Source of the DNA: Crossaster papposus
Taxonomy: Eukaryota > Echinodermata > Asteroidea > Velatida > Solasteridae
Length of the DNA stretch: 64,000 bases
NCBI GenBank assembly: GCA_037893245.1
Contig: JBAIAA010000596.1
Coordinates: forward strand, 806,001-870,000
Direction: 5' to 3'
Below, in pieces: positions 1-10,400 of this stretch (positions are counted from its first letter, which is position 1; the number at the start of each line of letters is the position of its first letter). The translations under genes were made by a program, and so were the position numbers. Under the pieces are notes generated by a model, which was given only the letters and a program-made list of their open reading frames with translations, was not told where the DNA came from and did no database searches.

Positions 1-694
1 CTACGGAGGACGTCCTCCCTTCCCGTTGGAGATATATGTGCGCCCCTGGGTGCTACCCCGACCCCCATTTGAAATGTATAATTACTACACACAAGTTCCT
101 GTATTCAGTACGTGCTCCTCTGGAAAATTGGTGCACGGCTTTAAGATATTCAGCTCTAGGCCGCTGCTTTTTGTAGCACAGATCAGCAGCGTATATGAGA
201 TGGGGGGGGGGGGGGGGGGGGGAGTAACGCCTCCATAAATAAATCGTCGCACAGCCGCTCCCACAGGACATTGTTAAGTTGGGGGAACAATTTATTAAGA
301 AAAATACTAGCTGTTGGGTGCTGTAGCTCCCACTATAACACCTGTCTAGTCCACTTGCCGCCCTCCTCGGTGAAGAGAACAAGGACTATGCCGCTGGGAG
401 TGACTGCTGGACAGTGTATGGGTAAGATTTAAGTTTGTAAAATTGCTGATTAATAAGGTTGTACAAGATTAATACACTTTGTAACTAGTTGGCTTACATG
501 ATGTTTATAGAATTTTAGTTGGTTTAGTTTTATAGTTTGTTTAGTTCAGAGGTTTTGTTGATAGTAGTATGCACATTTTAAGCACCACAAAGGAAACCTG
601 GGGGTTTAAGAGAATCGAGGTACATAGTTGTTATTTGAACATTAAAGGAACTTTACATTCCACTTCACCACGCTATATTAACAGCTAACGTTAG
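1..694. other. No gene recognised; poly-G tract
   Basis: I see no supported coding sequence. A run of about 20 G lies near 202-222. Short open frames crossing it owe their glycine or proline runs to the tract. Confidence 0.5.
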
Positions 695-925
695 TTAAAG
701 ATGGACTACAACGGAATAAAGGCTTTGTTGCCTTTTTTTGTTCGAAAAATGTATAATGATTACTAATATATCATTAGTATTCAATAAATCTTATTCCTTC
801 ATGCAAAAAAAACCCAAAATTGATTGGCGTTCTACGACTCAGAAAAACTCAGTTTTAGCAAAAGCCCTTAACTCATGAATAATTCATACTTTGTGTGTGA
901 CGTACTACCTATGAAAACGCATACA

Positions 926-1179
926 TATGGTGGCCCTGAAGGGACTCCGCAGATCGCGAATATTGACGTCAAATTTGACGTCAATATTCGCGACTTTTGG
1001 GGAAAGTCGTGAATATCGACGTCAAATTTGACGTCAATATTCGCGACTTTTTTGGAAAGTCGTGAATATTGACGTCAAATTTGACGTCAATATTCGCGAC
1101 TTTGAGGAAAGTCGTGAAATTTGTCGTGAATATTGACGTCAATATTCACGATCTGAGTAGTCCCTTCAGGGCCACCATA
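926..1179. mobile_element. Palindromic TIR element nested in copy 1 (254 bp)
   Basis: It starts TATGGTGGCCCTGAAGGGAC and ends with the inverted sequence. It is flanked by a 6-bp direct repeat CATACA (920-925 and 1180-1185), which reads as a target-site duplication. The interior is a chain of palindromes built on TTGACGTCAA separated by GTCGCGAATATT-like spacers, with six perfect TGACGTCA octamers. The same ends bound the elements at 44559-44812 and 49293-50544. A 6-bp duplication with TAY ends would suit the IS3EU superfamily, but I cannot confirm that. Confidence 0.8.
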
Positions 1180-1203
1180 CATACATAATACACACGGAAT
1201 GAC

Positions 1204-1452
1204 ATGGCGTCTTTTGTTTACTCTCGGTTGTTCATGGGTAGTACGTCATCACTTTTCGCTGGTTTACAAGTCCGCTGGTACTATATCGTGGATTTCATTG
1301 TGGTTTTCAGTGGATCTTTGCCGGGAACCAGTACAGGGCGGGAAATTTCAAAATCGAAGAATCGAGGTCTAATTTTTTCGGTCAAATTGCAACAACATTA
1401 TTTAGAGAAAAACATGACCGTAACAATAAAGTGTTACCTGAACACAACATAA
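1204..1452 (+). CDS. Unrecognised 82-aa open frame inside TIR element
   Basis: An ATG frame of 82 codons lies between the nested palindrome and the right end of the element. The inverted copy at 44286-44534 preserves it in full length with only two amino-acid differences. I recognise no domain. It has a hydrophobic stretch near residues 25-38. The copies are so similar overall that preservation may only reflect recent duplication, so coding is doubtful. Confidence 0.25.
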   Translation: MASFVYSRLFMGSTSSLFAGLQVRWYYIVDFIVVFSGSLPGTSTGREISKSKNRGLIFSVKLQQHYLEKNMTVTIKCYLNTT

Positions 1453-1561
1453 ACAAGGTCCGATAATAAATTTAATGTGTGAGTTTTCGTTGTAGTCCAT
1501 CTTTAAAAGCAATTCAAATGCAGTAATTATTAAAAAAAAAAAAAAAAAATTAACAGGGCAT

Positions 1562-1603
1562 AACAAGATCTTCTTGGGAGGCCTAGCTGTGAAGATCTTG
1601 TTA
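1562..1603. repeat. Short perfect hairpin
   Basis: AACAAGATCTTC is followed about 16 bases later by its exact reverse complement, giving a 12-bp stem. It lies just after an A-rich run of about 18 bases. Confidence 0.6.
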
Positions 1604-2782
1604 AGATCGAAATATTAGGCGCTTATTATTTGATTGTTATATTTCGGATAATTCCAGTACAAAAACTGCAGTTTGCAATTTTAGTGATTTTATTTTGATT
1701 GATTTATAATTTGCCTATACTGTAGGCCTAGAGGCAATTGAAGGCAGTAATTATTCAAAAGAATGTTTCAAAGTTAGTGTATTGAAGACTGCGTTTGCTT
1801 CTGCGCTGAGTAATATCTTCAGCGCCAAAAAACAAATTATAATTTGTTTTCGTAGAAGGTATAGCTCCGACCGAAGTGGCCAATACATGAAGTACATGTA
1901 CATGTACTGTACATGCACACACGTAACCACATGCAGTCGTGAACCACATAACGATCGAGGCTCGATATTGTGTTTTCCTTTTCTCCTATGTTATACCCAA
2001 TCCCCATTGCTTTGCGCTTGCACCGTCGATCGAGGAATTTTTCCATTCATACCGCCGACCGAGGGTCTTTTGTTTCCTTTGTTCTCCTTTGTGTCTCGCC
2101 CCTCGGTCGTTATGCGGTGCCGGAACATATGCGCGCTAGGTGTAAACGTTCAAAAACGGTACAGCGCCCTCTTTTTGACGTGGTTAGTATGGTTCCTCAC
2201 GACATGCGAGATAACGCCGTATATGATATGCACATAGATGTGTATTATAGTATAGGTATAGTACCCAGATCATATCTTATGCGAGGTTTGTGAACGGAAT
2301 TGAGACTTGTTAATCTTTAGGAGATTTTTGGTTAAAAAATGTCGTTTTTCGATAACTATTTTGTTTAGTTTGTAGTTGTGAATGTGCATTGGATGATTGT
2401 AATTAGATGTTGAAGTTTGAAATTAGCCTAGTGTTGGTGGTTTTATGTTCTAATCGTATAGCCTAGGCTCTACGTCGTAAAAAACGCGGCGTTGTTTACC
2501 AACGCCACGCTCGGGTTTTGTTTGATGACATTCGATTGGGTCGGATAAGATGTGTGTCTATTCCTTTTAAATATTTGTTAGTTTTTTCCCTATTCAGTAC
2601 TCTTGTTTTGACACAACCTTTCCGCGAACACAGCTCATGTTATTTCAAAATATTTTGATGAAAAAAAGGGGTGTCAAAAATGTCTGCACTTTTTAAACTG
2701 GGAATTTCTTACTGATTTCTATAACTTTGCATGGTGCCCTGAATCCTTCACATGGTAATGTTAATGGTAGGTAGTTAATTAG
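1604..2782. other. No gene recognised
   Basis: The sequence is AT-rich with a TACATGTA microsatellite near 1888-1915. Overlapping short open frames at 1.8-2.3 kb resemble no family and have no supporting splice pattern. Confidence 0.4.
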
Positions 2783-3463
2783 CCCTAGTCTATGGCCCCG
2801 CACTAGAGTAGACTCTCTGTTGTAGGCCATATACTGCCTTGACTAAACAAAGTTACTGGATTTTGTTTCTCATTTTTTTCATGGAAATCATTCAGCCTCA
2901 AACTCGGCATGCAGGTTAAATTACCATATTGCATAGATATTTCACCAAAATTAAGACTTTTCTGTTAAATTAGAAAGTTTCCAAGGTTCCGTCTGGTGTT
3001 ATTTGTCACAAAATCTGTGACCTGAAGTTCCAATTTCTTTAGTGGTAAAAACTTTTAAAATATGGTGGAACACGTCCGCACATCAGGCATGCATGCTCGT
3101 CGCACCGAACAACAGAGGGCATTGTGCAGTATTTATGTTATGTATCGTTACTAGCAGAGTGCTCTCTGTTATTTGGTGCGCACCTGTGCGGATGTGTTCT
3201 GCCATATTTTCTGCCAAGTTTTTATTGGCTAAAGAAATTGGAACTGCAGGTCACAGATTTAGAGACAAATTACACCAGACAGAACCATGGAAAAAGCATA
3301 ATTTTGGTGAAATATCGATGCGCTATGGTAAGTGGACCCCAGTTTGAGGCTGAATGATTTCCATGAAAAAAACAATATAAAAAAATCATTAACTTTGTTT
3401 AGTCAAGGCAGTATGGCCTACAGCACAGAGTCTATTCTAGTGCGGGGCCATAGACTAGGGCTA
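2783..3463. repeat. Foldback element: near-complete 680-bp inverted repeat
   Basis: The left arm begins TAGCCCTAGTCTATGGCCCC and the right arm ends with its reverse complement. Landmarks such as the tract around CTTTGTTTAGTCAAGGCAGTAT, the CATGGAAATCATTCAGCCTC block and the GTCACAGATTT block recur in inverted order. The complementarity continues into the centre (AAAATATGGTGG against CTGCCATATTTT), leaving only a short loop near 3125-3150. Arms are roughly 340 bp with scattered mismatches. No protein is encoded and no clear target duplication is visible. Confidence 0.8.
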
Positions 3464-4470
3464 GTATGGCTGAAGGCGATTCATTTTAATTTTTTTACGT
3501 ACCATTGGGTCAATTGTAATGCCCAAAACTTATAATCTGTGGGGGGGGGGGGGGGGGGGGGGCACCCTATTATAGCCTATATACTATGACTTAATACTGC
3601 AAAGCCTTTAAAGCCTATACTTGGGAGCATATTTTACTAATAAACAAAATATATAACCTATAAAACCTATACATGTGTATTTCTTGCATAGTTTTAAAAT
3701 GTTGGAAGAAAACATTTGAAATTTAATGTTATGCATCAAACAAATGAGCACTAGTTAGGGGAAAATTATGTTAGGCCCTTAAAGGGAGTATAGAACATTT
3801 GAAAATATCAATAAAAAGCAAAACTACCAAAGTATTAAATACGTTATTGCACGGTTAGTGAATGACAATTTGAAGCATCGTAAAATTATGGCATCTGGTG
3901 TGCCGTCATTTTTTAGAAAAAGTGGTATTTTTTTATCAAAATCCAATGCTGGTTGGCTGACAAGCATTGGGAAAAACTGGTTTCTTTCCAATTACTGCTC
4001 CCAATTTAGTTAGTCTGCAATTTGTTAGCAATCAATATAAACAGCTACAATTAAGCCAGCTACATGTAGACTGGTTTTTTGACCATACAATTTATGAATG
4101 TTGATAAATTGCTTGTTTCATCTTAAGTGCAGTCAGGCAACCAGACTACTTTTTTTTCAGCATCTATAAACAAAAACCTTTGTTTAAAATAAGTTAGTGT
4201 GACAATATTTGCTTTACAAATACAATACTAACCCCCCGAGTCCATCCATTCCAAAAATATGGCAATAGCAAATGTTGTATACATGTATTCCTTTTATATG
4301 TACATGTACTTGTACTTGTACATGTACATGTAAACATGTAAAGGTCATCAGGTGTCTTTGAAATTCCCCGTAATTTGAAAGGTCAGAATTAATAAAACAA
4401 AATACAGCCGAATAGTGGATATTTATTAGTTTTTTTCTTTTGTGCATCTTTTTACTAGGAATTGTCCAAC
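3464..4470. other. Spacer upstream of the Helentron gene
   Basis: Contains a poly-G run (about 3541-3562), AT-rich sequence and a TGTACATGTA microsatellite near 4298-4335. No coding sequence is supported. The left end of the Helentron probably lies here but I could not place it. Confidence 0.4.
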
Positions 4471-7400
4471 ATGAACTCCAAGCAGTGCAGTAGAGGCAGT
4501 ATCCTTAAGTGTTGTGATCAATGTTTGTCTGTCTTGCAGTCATCACCTCATCCTCCTCCCATCATTATTCCATTTCATTCTTCTTCTATGTCACGTGCTC
4601 GGTCTATTTCATCCTTCAGCAAGTTCACATCGTCCCCTCATCCAAATGTCCTGAGGTTGGCACCTCCTCAGGGAAGTCGTCTGCTTGTGATTGCCAAGCA
4701 GTGCGCAAACCAGTTGGCACACCACAAATGTGTGTACGTACCAGAACAGGTGACACCAAATTCACTTTGTTCTGGTGCTGGGGCCCTCTTGCCTTGCAAC
4801 TGGATAAGTTCAAAAGAAATAAGATGCACTAAGCTGAGAAATTTTAAGCTCATCCAATCTAAGTTCAGCAATTGTAAGCTCACCCAATCCAAGTTCAGCA
4901 ATGTTAAGCTCACCAAACCTAAGTGCAGAGAAGTTTGTAGTCCGAGAGCACAGAGTAAGTACAAGTTCATCAATTCCAAACTGAGGAATGAAAAGGTTTG
5001 TAAATCCAAGTCTAGAAGTGTACATGTACATTTTCCTGAACCCCGGCTCAGATATGATGACCATAATGCAGCAGAGAACAGTCAAGGTCATGAACTTGGA
5101 AGGAAAGTCACCTTGCTGAAGAAATCCAGAGTAGAGAAAATGACACACAAGAGACAACGTAACAAACGGGTAATGAAAACATTGAAGAAGAATGGACAGA
5201 CATGTTGTTCCAGAAATCAGGTGTTGGAGTGTGTAGTTGAGTTCTTTGAAGAGGAAAGGAAGGTGTCCAAACCAAGCAATAAGAAAATCAGAAGAGCTGA
5301 ACGGAAAAAGGCATATCATAGGTCAAGGAATGGTAAACTGATGGAAATTCGCATGAGTCAAAAGAAACAAAGAGCCCATGAGAAAGTACAGAAGAATATT
5401 GAGGGTCACACAAGAAGAAGCTTGAGTTACTTGTATGTCATAAAGAATGTGCAGAATAAGAAGGAACAATGCAAAAAGGGGACACCAAGTCAGAATAAAG
5501 AACAGGATTCATTGAACAAAAGTAAATGTTCACATGGACTAAGGTCGCACAAAAGTCATGTTGAGAAGGCAGAGATTAAGAATATCAATCATTCTGTGAA
5601 GGAATCACAAGTTGTGCAGTGTTGGTTATGTGATCAAGTAACTACTGCAGTTGATAGAGTTGTGGACTGTGACACTTGCAACATCAGCTACCATGTCAAT
5701 TGTATGGGATTTTCAAACATGCAGTCTATGTTGGCAAGTAAATCAGTATCATGGTTGTGTTTGAAATGTGGAAGATGTACTTATGCAGACTCTTTGTTGT
5801 ACAATCTTGGCATTCCTACAGACGAAAACATATTTCAGATGACATGTGAAGTTAACATGGCGGATGGAGCTGTCAATTCATGTACTGATGAAGGTGCTTC
5901 TTGCTCAGAAGATTATGGTCAAATTTCAGCAGATAATGGAAATGAAGGTGAGACACAGAGAAGTGATGGCAATATTAAACATGTAATAGCACATGTGGAA
6001 CGCAGAGAAACAGGTTCAAATGAACAACTGCAAATACATGTAGTTGGGCAAAGTGGAGGTTATAACCTGCGCAGCAAGAAAAGTACTAATGTTGATAGTG
6101 AAAAGGAAAAAACCAAAGAAAATGAGGTTAAAGCAGAGAAGATGAAAAGCCAACCTGTCGGTAAAGATAAAGAACATAATGCGAGCAGAAATGAAGCAAC
6201 CTTGGAAACCAAACCAACTACTAGATCAAGGCAGAAAAGCAGAAAAGAACAGGTGTTGGTAGTAAATGAAAAAGATAGAGATGTGAAATTGACACCAAAA
6301 AGGAAAGCTCAAGATAATTTGCCAAATTGTGTTGAAAGTACTGATTGTAGGAAAAAGCTTAGAATCCTAACACAAAGAAATAATTCACAGAGAATTGGTA
6401 AGCCTGCCGAGGAAAACCAAACATGTCATGAACGCAGTTCTGGTAAAGACAGTCAAAAGATGGATGTCAAATGCATTCAAGGCAGTTTTCATCAAGGTGA
6501 TCTCAGATTTGCAGACTTAGCTGGTAGACAATGTGTTTGTATGAGCCTCTGCGGAATCCTCTTCAGCCAGATAAAATCGTTGAACATGTGGTGTCCTAAA
6601 GACATGGATTTTGTGTTGAATACTGGAAATGAACTGTACCGTTATTTGTCTCGTAGTTCTACAATGAAGAATGAATATTTGTTAATCAGTGAGTTGCCGG
6701 ATGAAATTGATGCATTCAGTAAACATTTCCATATGAAGATTGATGAATCTGTTTCTGGTACTTTTGCAGAACAAACAGTTTTGGCTGAGTTCAATATGAT
6801 TCCATTCAGTACGGCTGTAGAGCAGACAGTTCAGAAATATTGTGCATGTTTTATTTGTTTCCATGGAAACACATTTGCAGTAATTGCTCAAGATGACATG
6901 TATTTTGTTTTTGATTCACATAGCAGAAATCACAATTCGCACTTAGATTCTGAAGGGAGGAGCTTGCTCAAATGCGTATCATCATGGCAAGGTGTGTACA
7001 GGTATTGTACTGAACTTGGAAAATCTATGAATGTCAGAGATTATGAACAGTTTGAAATAACAGGTGTTACGGTCTGGATAGATGATGTCAGTGTTTGTAT
7101 ACATAATGACGAGACTGCTGAAAGTGCGAATGCAAGCACTAGTTCATGTACCGGTAGTATTGGACAGGAAACAGAAGAACCTAGAGAAAATGACATACAA
7201 ATTGTAGAAGCAGAGAAAGTTAATTTTAAGTTTGTTCCATTAACTTATAGTAATAGGATTGCATTATGTGAGAGGTTGGGTGTGACCAAAGTTATTCTAA
7301 ATGATGATAGAATGTCTATGAAATGCAAGAACTTGGGGAGACCTGACTCTATAAAGAAAATTAAAGGTGATGGCAACTGTTTTTTCAGAGCGATTTCATT

Positions 7401-10400
7401 TGCTATATCAGGAACTGAAGATAATCACATGGAATTGAGATTGGCAATTGTGAATCATTTGTTGGAAAATGCAGCTCAGTTCAGGGGTTATTTACGTGAA
7501 GGTTACAGAACAGTGGAAGAGTATGTAACAAGTGCAGGATTGTACAATTATGGTACATGGGCTACTGAGGTGGAAATCATTGCAACAGCACATATGTTGG
7601 ATTGTAATATCTACACGTATGATGACACTAATGAGTGGTATTTATTTTCAAATAGATACATATGTACAGACAGTAGTATTGACGGTTCAGTGAAGTTTGG
7701 AATTTATTTGTACCATAGGAATAGAGTACATTATGATTTGGTGACACAAGTACATAAACCCAGAACTGTGAAGTTAGACAGCTGTGAAAATAAAAATGAA
7801 TGTAAACGGTCAAATATAACAGTATCAAAGCAGTCAAATTGTGTTAAACGTGTAAATGTTGTGACGCAAGTACATAAACCCATAACTGTGAAGTTAGACA
7901 GCTGTGAAAATAAAAATGAATCTAAAGACTCAAACATAAAAATATCAAAGCAGTCAAATTGTAAAAAGCGTAAACATGTAAATGTGAGATTGAATACAAA
8001 ACTAAGAAAAGAAAAGAGCAGAGAAAGATATTGGAACAAAAAAAATGAGGCCAATCCAACAAACTGTAAAAATGTAAAGAAAACTAAACGTAGCACACGA
8101 AAGAAAGAAAAATACCACAGCTGTGCAAATTATAAAGAGGATGCAATAGAGTACGGCAAACAAATATACAAAGAAAATGCTTCAAAAAGGAAAGAGTCAT
8201 TAAAGCAAAAATATAAGAAAAATGCAGAGTATAAAGACAAAAAAGTTGGAAGTGCAAAACAAAGATACCATGAAAATGCTGAATATAGGAGTAAGTACAA
8301 GAATAATGCAGTACATAGGCAAAACAAGATCAATTATGTGAAAACTAAGTATCATGAGGATGCAGCACATAGGCAAAATATGATTAAATATGCCAAAAAT
8401 TATGTGAAAATTAAGTATCATGAGGATGCAGCACATAGGCAAAATATGATTAAATATGCCAAAATTTATGTGAAAACTAAGTATCATGAGGATGCAGCAC
8501 ACAGGGAAAATATGATTAAATATGCCAAAATTTATGGGAAAACTAAGTATCATGAGGATGCAGCACACAGGCAAAGAAAGATTGATCAGGCACAAAGAAA
8601 ATATCAGTGTAATTCAGTGTATAGAAATGCTCTCATCAGATCTATAAAAAACAAGTATGCTATCAATAGATGTTATAGGATAAATTTAATTGAAAAAGGA
8701 AAAAGAAAATACCAGAAAAATGAAAATTATCGTAAAAATATGAAACGAATGAATAAAGACAGGTCAAAAAGAAGGAAAGAAAGTGCAACTAAGATGAATA
8801 ATGTTGTGCAAAATTGGAGGCAAAGTGTATCTGCAGGACCCGAGTATGTATGTGCAGTTTGTCATAAACTTCTTTTCCGTAAGCAAGTTGTTAAGTGTAA
8901 TCTAAGTAAATACAGAAGTGTTGCTTGTATATCTGACAAGTATTTGCACAGATGTGGAGAGTGTGGTGAAAACTGTCTAGTGTCACAATCTAGTAGGTCA
9001 TCTCTGTGGATTTGCTACACATGCCATAGGAAATTGCTTCAGAACAAGATACCATCAGAAGCTTGTGCAAACAATCTGTCATTGGAAGACATCCCTGAGG
9101 AATTGAGCTGTTTAAATACATTGGAAGAACATCTCATAGCCATAAATATTGCCTTCATGAAAATGTTAGCTTTACCCAGAGGTAGTCAAAATGGTTTGCA
9201 TGGCCCGGTCGTATGTATACCCTCGGATATTTCAGAAACGGTGACATCATTGCCTAGATGTAGAAATGACCAATTAATCAGAGTAAAGTTGAAGAGAAAA
9301 TTATCTTTCAAAGGATATTACCAGTATCAATTTGTAAGCAGAGAACATGTTGAGCAGGCGCTGTGTTATCTAAAGCAGAATAATAAGTGGTATAATAACA
9401 TTGAAATAAATTGTGAGTGGGAAAATCCCTTGGACAATGAAAACAATAATGAAGGACATGAAAGTGATGTTTCCACTAACAGTGATGAAAACACGGATGA
9501 AGAGACAGATCATGAAGACACAGACGAGGAGCGTTTGACAGGCGTAGCTTACGATACATGTATGCAACCAGTGAATATTGCCTCTGAGGTTCTCGATCAA
9601 TATTTCGATGATGTGCTCTGTGTTGCACCTTGTGAAGCAAATAGTCCAATCCGAGTATTAATGGACGAAGGTAATGAGGCTAAGTGTTTTCCAGCATTGT
9701 TTCCAAGAGGCCAACCCATATTCAGTGATGATCGTGATGTCAGATTAAGTCTTATCAGATATTTTCATAACAGGTTAATGAATGCAGATAATAGATTTGC
9801 AAAGAGTATTCAGTACATATTTTATGCTCAGTACCTATCGGAAATACAGCAAGTAATGTCAAGTGTATCAATTGCAATGCGTCAGAGTTCAGGCAAAGTA
9901 CACTGTGCTGAGAGTGTGAATGCTAGCATGATTAAAGATAGAGATCAACTGAGAGATATATTGCAATCTGATAGTGGTTACAAGTTCTTGAAGGCAATCA
10001 GAGGTACACCACCATACTGGCAAGGAGCTCAGAAAGATGTCATGGCAATGATTAGACAACTTGGAATACCAACATGGTTTTGCTCATTTTCAGCAGCAGA
10101 TATGAGATGGCCTGAAATCATAAACACAATATTGAGGCAACAGGGTGATTCAAGAGATATTGATGATTTAGATTGGAATGAGAAGTGTAAAATATTGCGA
10201 AGTAATCCAGTGACTGCAGCCAGAATGTTTGATCAACGATTCCACACATTTTTAAAAGATGTCATCATGTCTAGAGCTCATCCCATTGGGAAAGTCAAGG
10301 ATTATTTTTATAGAGTTGAATTTCAGCAAAGAGGATCTCCACATACTCACTGTTTGTTTTGGATTGAGAATGCTCCCAGATTAGGAGTTGATAATGATAA

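Larger units (their letters stand above)
695..1506 (+). mobile_element. Non-autonomous TIR element, copy 1 (about 812 bp)
   Basis: The segment begins with TTAAAGATGGACTACAACG and ends with its exact reverse complement, a perfect 19-bp terminal inverted repeat. A second copy lies inverted at about 44234-45048. The outermost TTAA could be a piggyBac/Kolobok-type target duplication, but copy 2 lacks TTAA on one side, so the superfamily is uncertain. A 254-bp palindromic element (926-1179) is nested inside both copies at the same place, so that insertion predates the spread of this element. No transposase is encoded. Confidence 0.75.

Noticed and set aside
695..1506. Firm assignment to piggyBac because of flanking TTAA
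   Set aside because: The inverted copy at 44234-45048 has TTGA on one side and the inner termini do not start with the usual CCY of piggyBac.
1782..2293. Overlapping open frames of 107-151 codons
   Set aside because: They overlap in several frames, contain microsatellite translation and match no family.
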